Translations under genes and position numbers: made by a program | Notes under the pieces: model-generated | Database searches by the model: none | Seen by the model: the letters and a program-made list of their open reading frames with translations, nothing else | Told to the model about the DNA's origin: nothing | Shown: positions 53,359 through 62,711 of the stretch, piece by piece | How the letters are laid out: every line of letters starts with the position of its first letter | How positions within the stretch are numbered: position 1 is the stretch's first letter | Origin: Streptomyces sp. APSN-46.1 | GTDB lineage: Bacteria > Actinomycetota > Actinomycetes > Streptomycetales > Streptomycetaceae | Length of the DNA stretch: 64,000 bases | Direction of reading: 5' to 3' | Assembly (NCBI RefSeq): GCF_022815725.1 | Contig: NZ_JALGRF010000013.1 | Location: 121,508-185,507 of the forward strand

Positions 53359-54180
53359 CTACGCCCAAGCGGCGAGCGCCTCCGGGGTCTTCGGGCCCGC
53401 CGCGTCCGCGCCGAGCAGGGCGCGGGCCCGCAGGAACGAGGTCACCGCCGGGGACCATGCCTGGCGCAGGCCCGCCGAGGCCAGCAGCTCCGGGTCCGAG
53501 AGCAACTCCCGCGCCGGACCGACGCGGATGCCCGACGGGGTCAGTACCGCCGCGTCGTCGGCCCAGCGGACCGCGAGGTCCACGTCGTGCGTGGCCATGA
53601 CGACCGTGGTACCGGCCGCGCGCAGGCGCGCCAGGACGTCCAGCAGGCGTTCCTGCCCGTCCGGGTCCAGGCCCGCCGTCGGCTCGTCCAGGATCAGCAC
53701 GCGCGGCGCCATCGCCACCGCCCCCGCGATCGCCGCCCGCTTGCGCTGGCCGTACGAGAGCAGGTGCGTCGGGCGGTCCCGCAGCGCGGTGATGTCCAGC
53801 GCCGCGAGCGCCGAGTCCACCCGCGCCCGGACCTCCTCGGCGGGCAGGCCCATGTTCATCGGGCCGAAGGAGACGTCCTGTTCGACCGATGCCGCGAACA
53901 GCTGGTCGTCCGGGTCCTGGACCACCAGCTGGACCGAGGTCCGCAGCCGGGTCAGCCCGGCCCTGTCGTACGCCACCGCCGTGCCGTCGAGCCGCAGTTC
54001 GCCCGGCACCGGCCGCAGACCCCCGCTCAGCATCCGCATCAGCGTGGTCTTGCCGCTGCCGTTGCGGCCCAGCAGGACCAGCGCCCGGCCCTCCGCGATA
54101 CCGAAGTCCACGCCGGACAGCACCACCGGCCCGTCCTCGTACGCGTAGCCCGCGCCGACCAGCTCTACCAACCGCGTCAC
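53359..54180 (-). CDS. cbiO: Cobalt/nickel ECF transporter ATPase
   Basis: A 273-residue ABC ATPase, the energy-coupling subunit of a CbiMNQO transporter. Walker A is LLGRNGSGKTTLM, the Q-loop is VVQDPDDQLF, the signature is LLSYGQRKRAAIAG (LSxGQ type), Walker B is VLILDEPTAGLD and the switch His lies in VVMATHDVDL. Only one ATPase is encoded, so it presumably forms a homodimer. The GTG at 54178-54180 overlaps the cbiQ stop (GTGA). It is the last gene of the operon. Confidence 0.95.
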   Translation of the reverse strand: MTRLVELVGAGYAYEDGPVVLSGVDFGIAEGRALVLLGRNGSGKTTLMRMLSGGLRPVPGELRLDGTAVAYDRAGLTRLRTSVQLVVQDPDDQLFAASVEQDVSFGPMNMGLPAEEVRARVDSALAALDITALRDRPTHLLSYGQRKRAAIAGAVAMAPRVLILDEPTAGLDPDGQERLLDVLARLRAAGTTVVMATHDVDLAVRWADDAAVLTPSGIRVGPARELLSDPELLASAGLRQAWSPAVTSFLRARALLGADAAGPKTPEALAAWA

Positions 54181-54926
54181 AGAAAGCGCTCCTTGAGTAC
54201 GAGAGTGACGGCGATCAGGGTGCCCAGCAGGGCCCCCGAGGCCGCGAGGAACCGCCACGACAGCGTGGACTGCGGCACCAGCACCCGCAGCGTGCCGTCA
54301 TAGCCCCGCCCGGCCAGCCCCTCCTGGAGCCGCCCCGCGCGGTCGAAGGCCCGTACGAACGAGGTCGCGGCGAGCCCGGCCAGCGAGCGCCACAGCGCGG
54401 CCCGGCCGGTATCCCCGAGCCGGGCCGCCTGGGCCCGCCGGACCTGGGCGATCGAGTCCAGCAGCAGGAACCCGATCCGGTACATCACCAGCGCCACGTC
54501 CACCACGGGGGCCGGGACCCCCGCCCGGACCAGCCGGGGCAGCAGGTCCGAGACCGGGGTGGTGAAGGCGAACAGCAGCACGCCGAGCGAGGCCGCCGAG
54601 GTCCGCAGGAGCAGCTCCGCCGCGTGCCGGGGCCCGTCCGGGGCCGCGGAGATCAGGCCCGCCGGACCGCCCACGGCGAACAGCAGCGGCAGCGCCCCGG
54701 TGAAGCAGAACGCCAGCGGGATCCGGAAGGCCCGCCAGAGCTGGCGCCCGGCCACGCCGGCGGGCCCGAGCAGCACGGCGAGCGTGGCGGCGGCCACCAG
54801 CGGCCCGCCCGGCCACGGCGGCAGTGACACCGCGGTGACCGTAAGGCCGAGGCCGAGCAGGGCCTTCTCCAGCGGGTGGCGGCGGCGCCAGCGGCTGGAG
54901 TGTGCCGCCACATCGATCGGCAGCAC
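54177..54926 (-). CDS. cbiQ: Cobalt/nickel ECF transporter T component
   Basis: A 249-residue membrane protein, the transmembrane coupling subunit (EcfT). It begins LPIDVAAHSSRWRRRHPLEK, typical of CbiQ, and has about five helices. Coupling-helix motifs with Ala-Arg-Gly pattern are seen in RRAQAARLGDTG and LQEGLAGRGYDG. The GTG at 54924-54926 follows AGGGCG and starts 4 bp after the cbiN stop. The frame is open further upstream into cbiN, but homology begins here. Confidence 0.9.
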   Translation of the reverse strand: MLPIDVAAHSSRWRRRHPLEKALLGLGLTVTAVSLPPWPGGPLVAAATLAVLLGPAGVAGRQLWRAFRIPLAFCFTGALPLLFAVGGPAGLISAAPDGPRHAAELLLRTSAASLGVLLFAFTTPVSDLLPRLVRAGVPAPVVDVALVMYRIGFLLLDSIAQVRRAQAARLGDTGRAALWRSLAGLAATSFVRAFDRAGRLQEGLAGRGYDGTLRVLVPQSTLSWRFLAASGALLGTLIAVTLVLKERFL

Positions 54927-54930
54927 CGCC

Positions 54931-55785
54931 CTAACGCTCCGCGCCGGTCGCGAAGTCAGGCCGGCCGGCGGCCCGGCCGGCGCCCGCGCCCGCGTCCGCG
55001 TCCGGGCCTGGGCCCGCGCCCGCGCCCGCTTCCGCTTCCGCGTCCAGGGCCGCGCCCGCGTCCGGGTCCGGGCCCGAGCCCGCGACGTGCACCGGCTTCC
55101 CGGTGGCGGATGCCGTGGCCGTGCCGGGTTCCGCATCCGCCGGGGCGGCCGTGCCTGCCGTTGCCGCCGTGCCGGTGACCAGGGGCGTGGGGGCGGCCGT
55201 GCCTGGCATTGCCGCCGTGGCGGTGGCGGTGGCGGTGGCGGTGGCCGGGGGCGCGGTCGCGCCCGGGCCCGATGCCGACTCATTCCCGGCGGCGGATGCC
55301 GTGGCCGTGTCGGCTTCCGCATCCGCCGGGGCAGCCGTGCCCGGTGTCGCCACCGTGCCGGTGGCCGGGGGCGCGGTGGCGGACGGGACCGGTGGCGACG
55401 CCGAGGCGGTGTCCGCATCCGTGGGGGCGGCCGGGACCGGTGGCGCCGCCGGGGCGGTGGCCGGGGCCGCACTGGTACCCGTCATGGCCGCGGCAGCGGA
55501 GCGGCGGCCCTTGCGGACGCCGAAGTAGTACGCGAGCACGCCCGCGCCGAGCGCCGCCTGCAACGCGAACAGCGCCGATTCGATCTCCGCGGACGGGGGC
55601 TCGTACAGCGGCGAGAACCACGGCTCGTAGTCCGGCTTGAGCTCGGTGATCGCCGCCTCCGCCTGCGCGTCGGCGCCCGCGAACGGCTCCTCCTCGCCCT
55701 CGCCCAGCCCGAGCGCGAGCGGGAGTACGGCCAGCGCCGCCACCAGGAGCACCAGCAGGGTGTTGATCTTCGCGTTCCGGCTCAT
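54931..55785 (-). CDS. cbiN: Cobalt transporter subunit CbiN with long low-complexity tail
   Basis: A 284-residue CbiN, nearly three times the usual length of about 100. Residues 1-95 are a complete CbiN: helix 1 (INTLLVLLVAALAVLPLAL), the extracytoplasmic segment with GADAQAEAAITELKPDYEPW and FSPLYEPPSAEIES, and helix 2 (LFALQAALGAGVLAYYFG). After RKGRRS the remaining ~185 residues are Ala/Thr/Pro/Gly-rich with internal repeats (GTAAPADAE occurs twice). CbiN stimulates metal uptake by CbiM. The tail would lie in the cytoplasm if the C-terminus is inside. The ATG at 55783-55785 overlaps the cbiM stop by one base (TGATG). Confidence 0.88.
   Translation of the reverse strand: MSRNAKINTLLVLLVAALAVLPLALGLGEGEEEPFAGADAQAEAAITELKPDYEPWFSPLYEPPSAEIESALFALQAALGAGVLAYYFGVRKGRRSAAAAMTGTSAAPATAPAAPPVPAAPTDADTASASPPVPSATAPPATGTVATPGTAAPADAEADTATASAAGNESASGPGATAPPATATATATATAAMPGTAAPTPLVTGTAATAGTAAPADAEPGTATASATGKPVHVAGSGPDPDAGAALDAEAEAGAGAGPGPDADAGAGAGRAAGRPDFATGAER
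55105..55341 (-). repeat. In-frame duplicated segment in the cbiN tail
   Basis: A 51-bp segment at 55105-55155 recurs with few changes at 55291-55341, exactly 186 bp (62 codons) away. Between them at about 55215-55245 is a GGTGGC hexamer tract. Both point to slippage-driven growth of the tail. Confidence 0.8.
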
Positions 55786-56495
55786 CAGACCGTCGCCTCC
55801 CGCGCGTTCGGCTCGTTCCCGGTACGGGCGGTCGTGAGCTTCGCGACGCCCAGCCGGACCAGGTCCGACGTGCTCGACCGCATCAGCAGCCGCATCACGA
55901 GGACGGTCAGCAGGCCCTCGCTCACCGCGAGCGGAACCTGCGTGACCGCGAAGATCCCCCCGAACTTCGCGAGCGCGCCGGGGAAGCCGGTGCCCGGGTC
56001 CGGGAAGGCCAGCGCGAGCTGCACGGAGGTCACGCAGTAGGTGACCAGGTCGGCGAAGAAGGCGCCGAAGAAGACGGTCACCATCAGCGGGGCGCCGAAC
56101 TTCCGCAGCAGCCGGTAGACGGCGTATCCCGCCCAGGGGCCGGCGATCGCCATGGAGAAGACGTTCGCGCCGAGCGTGGTCAGGCCGCCGTGCGCCAGCA
56201 ACAGCGCCTGGAACAGCAGGGTGATCGTGCCGAGCACCGCCATGACCGGCGGCCGGAACAGGATCGCACCGAGCCCCGTCCCGGTCGGGTGCGAGCAACT
56301 GCCCGTCACGGACGGGATCTTGAGCGCGGACAGGACGAACGTGAACGCGCCGGACGCGCCGAGCAGCAGCGTGCTCTCCGGGTTGGCCTTCACCTCGCGG
56401 GTGAGGGCGCGGACACCGTGGATGACGAAGGGGGCGGACGCGGCGCCCCAGGCGGCCGCGTGCAGCGGGGGCAGAAAGCCCTCGGCGATATGCAT
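55785..56495 (-). CDS. cbiM: Cobalt/nickel ECF transporter substrate-binding subunit
   Basis: A 236-residue membrane protein, the metal-specific S component. The N-terminus MHIAEGFLPPLHAAAW supplies the metal-binding His2 after removal of Met. GSCSHPTGTGLGAILF, LLLAHGGLTTLGANVFSM and GIFAVTQVPLAVSEGLLTVLV are family signatures. It is the first gene of cbiMNQO and lies 46 bp downstream of a cobalamin riboswitch, so cobalt uptake is tied to B12 status. The start must be the ATG at 56493-56495 because His2 is functional. Confidence 0.96.
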   Translation of the reverse strand: MHIAEGFLPPLHAAAWGAASAPFVIHGVRALTREVKANPESTLLLGASGAFTFVLSALKIPSVTGSCSHPTGTGLGAILFRPPVMAVLGTITLLFQALLLAHGGLTTLGANVFSMAIAGPWAGYAVYRLLRKFGAPLMVTVFFGAFFADLVTYCVTSVQLALAFPDPGTGFPGALAKFGGIFAVTQVPLAVSEGLLTVLVMRLLMRSSTSDLVRLGVAKLTTARTGNEPNAREATV

Positions 56496-56541
56496 GAGTG
56501 GGGAGACCTCTCCAGCACCTCGTGGATGGACAACGCGCCCC

Positions 56542-56740
56542 GGCCGGTCTCCTGGCTCACGGGTGCTGACGTCCTGGCTCCGCCTTCCCGGGCGCGTACG
56601 GTCTCCCGCGCGAGCCCAGTGGCTTCCCGTTGGGGGCACCTCCCAGACGGAGTCTGGGGGAGATGGAGCCGGACTTCCCGATCACAGTGGCGAGGGCCGC
56701 ACCGGTTTCCCACCGGTTTCCCGAACACCAAGGCCCGATG
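56542..56740 (-). promoter_or_regulatory. Cobalamin riboswitch upstream of cbiM
   Basis: Read on the minus strand, the order is GGGAAACCGGTGCGG, GCCACTGTGATCGGGAAG, GGGAAGCCACTG, GGGAAGGCGGAGCC and the B12 box AGCCAGGAGACCGGCC (56542-56557). This is the canonical cobalamin aptamer. The B12 box lies 46 nt from the cbiM ATG; control of translation or termination by adenosylcobalamin is expected. Confidence 0.92.
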
Positions 56741-56840
56741 ACACTAGTCGGCCGCGCGGACAGGCACCAACCCGCTTCGATCATCCCCGGACGGGCGCGA
56801 TCCGGTGGCGGCCGCGCCCGCCGTTGCGCAGGCTGGAGGC

Positions 56841-57575
56841 GTGGCCGACACCGAGACGCAGAATGTGGACACCTTCGACTACTCAGACCTCTCCGCCGTC
56901 TACGTGAACTGCACGCTCAAGCGATCGCCCGAGACCAGCAACACCGGGGGCCTGATCGACAAGAGCCGCGCCGTCATGGAGTCGGCCGGCGCCCGGACCA
57001 GCCTCATCCGGGCCGTCGACCACGACATCGCCACCGGCGTCTGGCCGGACATGACCGAACACGGCTGGGAGACCGACCAGTGGCCGGTGCTCTACAGCCA
57101 GATCATGGACGCCGACATCCTGGTGCTGTGCGGGCCCATCTGGCTCGGCGACAACAGCTCCGTCATGAAGCAGGTCATCGAGCGGCTCTACGCCTGTTCC
57201 TCACTCCTCAACGACCAGGGCCAGTACGCCTATTACGGCCGGGTCGGCGGCGCCCTGATCACCGGCAACGAGGACGGCGTCAAACACTGCGCCATGAACG
57301 TCCTCTACAGCCTCCAGCACCTGGGCTACGCGATCCCGCCGCAGGCCGACGCGGGCTGGATCGGCGAGGCGGGCCCCGGTCCCTCGTACCTCGACCCGGG
57401 CTCGGGCGGCCCCGAGAACGACTTCACCAACCGGAACACGGCCTTCATGTCCTGGAACCTCATGCACCTCGCCGCGCTGCTCAAGCGGGCGGGCGGGGTG
57501 CCGGCGCACGGGAACCAGCGCTCGCTGTGGGACGCGGGCTGCCGCTTCGACTTCCCGAACCCGGAGCACCGGTAG
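56841..57575 (+). CDS. Flavodoxin-like NAD(P)H:FMN reductase family protein
   Basis: A 244-residue flavodoxin-fold protein. The N-terminal strand and phosphate loop read AVYVNCTLKRSPETSNTGGL, and the second flavin loop is LVLCGPIWLGDNSSVMKQVIERL, the pattern of NADPH-dependent FMN reductases and WrbA-like flavoproteins. GGALITGNEDGVKHCAMNVL forms a third contact region. The GTG at 56841 follows GGAGGC; a GTG at 56805 would add 12 residues. It is divergent from the cbi operon. The electron acceptor is unknown. Confidence 0.88.
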   Translation: MADTETQNVDTFDYSDLSAVYVNCTLKRSPETSNTGGLIDKSRAVMESAGARTSLIRAVDHDIATGVWPDMTEHGWETDQWPVLYSQIMDADILVLCGPIWLGDNSSVMKQVIERLYACSSLLNDQGQYAYYGRVGGALITGNEDGVKHCAMNVLYSLQHLGYAIPPQADAGWIGEAGPGPSYLDPGSGGPENDFTNRNTAFMSWNLMHLAALLKRAGGVPAHGNQRSLWDAGCRFDFPNPEHR

Positions 57576-57681
57576 CGCTCGGGCCTGCCCCTGGGCCTGA
57601 CGGCCGCCCGGCGGCGGGGAAGGCGGCGCAGAAGGTGGCGGGGGCCCGGCGTGTGCGACGACGCCGGGCCCCCGCACCGGC

Positions 57682-57870
57682 TCAGCACACGTTGCGGTGC
57701 GCGATGTCCAGCACGAACCGCTCGGGCCCGTGCAGCTTGAAGGACTTGTAGGCGGGCTTGGTGTCGAAGGCGGCGCCGAAGGTGACGTACCCCTCGTAGT
57801 CGCCGGTCATGGCCATGCCCTTGAGGCTTGACCCGGTGTCGCGGAGCGTCACCGCACCGCTACACTTCTC
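57682..57870 (-). pseudogene. Remnant of an AMIN-like domain protein
   Basis: An open stretch of about 62 codons, bounded upstream by TGA at 57871-57873, encodes GAVTLRDTGSSLKGMAMTGDY, then EGYVTFGAAFDTKPAYKSFK, LHGPERFVLDIAH and a terminal Cys. This resembles only the last third of the AMIN-like domain found in secreted actinobacterial lipoproteins (pattern GD(Y/F)EGYVT...R(F/V)V(L/V)D(I/V)AH). No signal peptide or first part is present upstream, so it is probably a decayed gene end. A 44-residue protein from the ATG at 57814-57816 cannot be excluded. Confidence 0.6.
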
Positions 57871-58140
57871 TCACGGGGCTGCGAGCGAGAAGGCACGAAC
57901 CACACGTCGGTGGGGACACGGTTGTTTTGCCAGGACCAGCCCGATACGGATTTGGCTCGCCCATAGGTGGGTCTCGGCGACTCCCTCGCCCCTCGGGGCG
58001 TGTGGTAGCGGGGCGCAGTCAACCGCCCCAGGACCAGCGCAAGCTGGTTCCGGACGCAGGGGACCACGCGGCAGCCAGTCGCGCTCTACTTGCAAGCTCG
58101 GCCCTTTAGGGTCGATTAGTTGACAGACGGGGACCGGTGT
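57870..58140. ncRNA. Candidate structured RNA, hairpin-rich non-coding stretch
   Basis: No credible gene lies here. Three hairpins follow one another: CGCCC-CTCG-GGGCG (57987-58000), GGGGCG...CGCCCC (58010-58029), and GGACCAGC-GCAA-GCTGGTTCC (58031-58051, GNRA tetraloop, one bulge). The stretch is less GC-rich than coding DNA and contains CTTTAGGGTCGATTAGTTGACA (split here for length: CTTTAGGGTCGATT then AGTTGACA) near its end. Orientation is unknown. It matches no RNA class I can name; RNase P, tmRNA, SRP and 6S signatures are absent. Confidence 0.3.
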
Positions 58141-58201
58141 CACGGACACGCCCGGCAGCCGCGCGGTTCCGCTGGATCCGGAAATCCACCCTCCGGATGC
58201 G

Positions 58202-58232
58202 AGAAACCCCACCGGGTGGGATTCCGGTGGGG
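58202..58232 (-). terminator. Terminator after sdaA
   Basis: On the minus strand CCCCACCGG (58224-58232) pairs with CCGGTGGGG (58207-58215) across an 8-nt loop and is followed by TTTC. It lies 35 bp after the sdaA stop. Confidence 0.85.
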
Positions 58233-58267
58233 CTCCTCGGGTGCCGGTCAGGGCGGAAAGCAGGTGG

Positions 58268-59650
<1,383 letters not shown>

Positions 59651-59765
59651 TGGCGGACTCCCTTGTCTGCTCGTGGGGTGGGAGGGGCGAGAGCGGTCGA
59701 TTGTTCGGATTTTGTCCGACAGTCGAGCTTAACGTGGCAAAGTGAACGGTTCGGGTCATAGGGAA

Positions 59766-59796
59766 GGCCCGGCCCTGTGAGAAACAAGGCCGGGCC
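59766..59796 (-). terminator. Terminator between glyA and sdaA
   Basis: GGCCCGGCC (59766-59774) pairs perfectly with GGCCGGGCC (59788-59796) across a 13-nt loop, 16 bp after the glyA stop. Confidence 0.8.
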
Positions 59797-59811
59797 CCCC
59801 TAGCCGTTGCC

Positions 59812-61068
59812 CTAGAGCGTCGGGTACAGCGGGAACTTCGCGGCGAGCGCCGAAACGCGCGCCTTGAGGTCCTCGGCGTCGTAGGCCGGCTTCAGGGCCG
59901 ACGCGATGATCTCGGCGACCTCGGTGAAGTCCTCGGCGCCGAAACCGCGCGTGGCCAGGGCCGGCGTACCGATCCGCAGACCCGAGGTGACCATCGGCGG
60001 CCGCGGGTCGTTCGGGATGGCGTTCCGGTTGACCGTGATGCCGACCTCGTGGAGCCGGTCCTCGGCCTGCTGGCCATCCAGCTCGGAGTTGCGCAGGTCG
60101 ACCAGGACCAGGTGCACGTCCGTGCCGCCGGAGAGGACGGAGACGCCGACCTCGGTGACGTCGGACTGGACCAGGCGCTCGGCGATGATCTTCGCGCCCT
60201 CCAGGGTGCGCTCCTGGCGCTCCTTGAACTCGGGCGAGGCCGCGATCTTGAACGAGACCGCCTTGGCCGCGATCACGTGCTCCAGCGGACCGCCCTGCTG
60301 GCCCGGGAAGACCGCGGAGTTGATCTTCTTGGCCAGCTCCTGCGTCGACAGGATGACACCGCCGCGCGGACCGCCGAGGGTCTTGTGCGTGGTGGTGGTG
60401 ACGACGTGGGCGTGCGGCACCGGGTTCGGGTGCAGACCCGCGGCGACCAGGCCGGCGAAGTGTGCCATGTCGACCATCAGGTACGCGCCGACCTCGTCCG
60501 CGATCCGGCGGAAGGCGGCGAAGTCCAGCTGGCGCGGGTACGCGGACCAGCCGGCGATGATCAGCTGCGGCTTGGACTCCTTGGCGAGGCGCTCGACCTC
60601 GGCCATGTCCACCTGGCCCGACTCGTCGACGTGGTACGGGACCACGTTGTAGAGCTTGCCGGAGAAGTTGATCTTCATGCCGTGGGTCAGGTGACCGCCG
60701 TGGGCCAGGTTCAGGCCCATGATCGTGTCGCCCGGCTTCAGCAGCGCGAACATCGCGGCCGCGTTGGCCTGCGCGCCCGAGTGCGGCTGCACGTTCGCGG
60801 CCTCGGCGCCGAACAGCGCCTTGATCCGGTCGATCGCGATCTGCTCGACGACGTCGACGTGCTCGCAGCCGCCGTAGTAGCGGCGGCCCGGGTAGCCCTC
60901 GGCGTACTTGTTGGTGAGGACCGAGCCCTGGGCCTCCATGACGGCGACCGGAGCGAAGTTCTCCGACGCGATCATTTCCAGGGTCGACTGCTGGCGGACG
61001 AGCTCGGCGTCGACGGCGGCGGCGACGTCGGGGTCGAGCTCGTGGAGCGGGGTGTTCAGTACGGACAT
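59812..61068 (-). CDS. glyA: Serine hydroxymethyltransferase
   Basis: GlyA (418 residues) interconverts serine and glycine with tetrahydrofolate using PLP. Diagnostic sequences are STLEMIASENFAPVAVMEAQ, NKYAEGYPGRRYYGGCEHVD, MGLNLAHGGHLTHG, MVDMAHFAGLVAAGLHPNP and the PLP-lysine site THKTLGGPRGG. Length is standard. The ATG at 61066-61068 is preceded by AGGGGATCC. It lies 15 bp after gcvH and, with gcvT, forms a glycine-cleavage/one-carbon unit downstream of the glycine riboswitch. Confidence 0.97.
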   Translation of the reverse strand: MSVLNTPLHELDPDVAAAVDAELVRQQSTLEMIASENFAPVAVMEAQGSVLTNKYAEGYPGRRYYGGCEHVDVVEQIAIDRIKALFGAEAANVQPHSGAQANAAAMFALLKPGDTIMGLNLAHGGHLTHGMKINFSGKLYNVVPYHVDESGQVDMAEVERLAKESKPQLIIAGWSAYPRQLDFAAFRRIADEVGAYLMVDMAHFAGLVAAGLHPNPVPHAHVVTTTTHKTLGGPRGGVILSTQELAKKINSAVFPGQQGGPLEHVIAAKAVSFKIAASPEFKERQERTLEGAKIIAERLVQSDVTEVGVSVLSGGTDVHLVLVDLRNSELDGQQAEDRLHEVGITVNRNAIPNDPRPPMVTSGLRIGTPALATRGFGAEDFTEVAEIIASALKPAYDAEDLKARVSALAAKFPLYPTL

Positions 61069-61083
61069 CAGGATCCCCTGGGG

Positions 61084-61464
61084 TCAGTTACCGGCGGTGA
61101 GGGCGGTGTACTCGTCGGGGGTGAGCACGTCCTTCGGCTCCTCCGAGAGGCGCACCTTGAACAGCCAGCCACCCGCGAACGGGGCGGTGTTCACCAGCGC
61201 CGGGTCGTCCACCACGTCCTGGTTGGCCTCGACGACCTCGCCGGAGACGGGGGAGTACAGGTCGCTGACCGACTTGGTCGACTCCAGCTCGCCACAGGTC
61301 TCGCCCTCGGTCACGGTCTCGCCGACCTCGGGGAGCTGGGCGTAGACGACGTCACCGAGCGCGTTGGCCGCGAACTCCGTGATGCCGACCGTCGCGACGC
61401 CGTCCACGGCGTCCGACAGCCACTCGTGCTCCTTGGTGTAACGCAGCTGCTGGGGGGTGCTCAT
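61084..61464 (-). CDS. gcvH: Glycine cleavage system H protein
   Basis: GcvH (126 residues) carries the lipoyl arm that shuttles the aminomethyl group between P, T and L proteins. The lipoylated residue is Lys64 in ESTKSVSDLYSPVSGEV; YTKEHEWL and VGITEFAANALGDVVYAQLP are typical. The ATG at 61462-61464 has AGGAGA 8 bp upstream. No P-protein gene is in the window. It lies 89 bp after gcvT. Confidence 0.97.
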   Translation of the reverse strand: MSTPQQLRYTKEHEWLSDAVDGVATVGITEFAANALGDVVYAQLPEVGETVTEGETCGELESTKSVSDLYSPVSGEVVEANQDVVDDPALVNTAPFAGGWLFKVRLSEEPKDVLTPDEYTALTAGN

Positions 61465-61553
61465 GACCTGATTCTCCTGGATGCGGGGGAGTGACAACGA
61501 ACAGCGGTCTCGAGTGCTGAGACTCGGACCGGTCTACTGAGAGTGCTGCGGGG

Positions 61554-62669
61554 CTACTTCTGCCGCTTGTAGAACGGCAGAGCCACCACCTCGTACGGCT
61601 CATGCGTACCGCGAATGTCGACGCCGACGCCGGAGGTGCCGGGCGCGGCGTGCGCCGCGTCCACGTACGCCATCGCGATCGGCTTGCCCAGCGTCGGGGA
61701 CGGGGCGCCCGAGGTGACCTCGCCGATGACCTGTCCGCCGGCCACGACGGGGAACCCGGCGCGCGGGACGCGGCGGCCCTCGGCGATCAGGCCGACCAGC
61801 TTGCGCGGCGGGTTGGTGGCGGCGTGCTCGGCGGCCGCCTCCAGGGCGGCGCGGCCGACGAAGTCGCCCTCCTTCTCGAACTTCACGACCCGGCCCAGCC
61901 CCGCGTCGAACGGGGTGAGGGAGGTGGTCAGCTCGTGCCCGTACAGCGGCATGCCCGCCTCCAGGCGCAGGGTGTCGCGGCAGGACAGGCCGGCCGGGAC
62001 CAGGCCGACGCCCTCGCCGGCCTTGGTCAGCGCCTGCCACAGCTCGACGGCGTGCTCGGGGGAGACGAACAGCTCGAAGCCGTCCTCGCCGGTGTAGCCG
62101 GTACGGGCGATCAGCGCGGGCACGCCCGCGACGGTGCCCGGCAGGCCGGCGTAGTACTTCAGCCCGTCCAGGTCGGCGTCGGTGAGGGACTTCAGGATGC
62201 CGGGGGACTCGGGGCCCTGGACGGCGATCAGCGCGTAGGCGTCGCGGTCGTCGCGGACCTCGGTGTCGAAGCCGGCGGCGCGCTCGGTCAGGGCGTCCAG
62301 GACGACCTGGGCGTTGGAGGCGTTCGCGACGACCATGAACTCGGTCTCGCCCAGGCGGTAGACGATCAGGTCGTCGATGATCCCGCCGTCCTCCTGGCAG
62401 ATGTGCGTGTAGCGGGCCCGGCCGACGCCGACGGTGGAGATGTTGCCGACCAGCGCGTAGTCCAGGGCCTTGACGGCCTCGGGGCCGGCCAGGGTGATCT
62501 CACCCATGTGGGACAGGTCGAACAGGCCGGCCTTGGTGCGGACGGCGTTGTGCTCGTCGCGCTCGCTGGCGTACCGCAGCGGCATGTCCCAGCCCGCGAA
62601 GTCGGTCATGGTCGCACCGAGCGAGCGGTGCAGCGCATCGAGGGCGGTCAGGCGGGGGGCAGTGCTCAT
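61554..62669 (-). CDS. gcvT: Glycine cleavage system T protein (aminomethyltransferase)
   Basis: GcvT (371 residues) transfers the methylene group from the H protein to tetrahydrofolate, releasing ammonia. Features are LGATMTDFAGWDMPLRYAS, LFDLSHMGEI, IIDDLIVYRLGE, LIARTGYTGEDGFELFV and GLSCRDTLRLEAGMPLYGHE. The ATG at 62667-62669 follows GGGAG. It is the first gene behind the tandem glycine riboswitch, so expression should rise when glycine is in excess. Confidence 0.97.
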   Translation of the reverse strand: MSTAPRLTALDALHRSLGATMTDFAGWDMPLRYASERDEHNAVRTKAGLFDLSHMGEITLAGPEAVKALDYALVGNISTVGVGRARYTHICQEDGGIIDDLIVYRLGETEFMVVANASNAQVVLDALTERAAGFDTEVRDDRDAYALIAVQGPESPGILKSLTDADLDGLKYYAGLPGTVAGVPALIARTGYTGEDGFELFVSPEHAVELWQALTKAGEGVGLVPAGLSCRDTLRLEAGMPLYGHELTTSLTPFDAGLGRVVKFEKEGDFVGRAALEAAAEHAATNPPRKLVGLIAEGRRVPRAGFPVVAGGQVIGEVTSGAPSPTLGKPIAMAYVDAAHAAPGTSGVGVDIRGTHEPYEVVALPFYKRQK

Positions 62670-62711
62670 GGGTGTGGCTCCCGGGTCCCAGGGCATGACA
62701 TGACGAGGACG

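Noticed and set aside
55105..55341. Separate gene or collagen-like domain in the cbiN tail
   Set aside because: The tail is in frame with CbiN, has no start or ribosome site of its own, and lacks a Gly-x-y period.
57849..58109. Overlapping short frames on both strands (72-113 residues) in the candidate RNA stretch
   Set aside because: No motif, no ribosome site and unusual composition; the hairpins suggest non-coding sequence instead.
57870..58140. RNase P RNA, tmRNA, SRP RNA or 6S RNA at this site
   Set aside because: The signature sequences of these RNAs, such as the GAAAGTCCGG block of RNase P, are absent.
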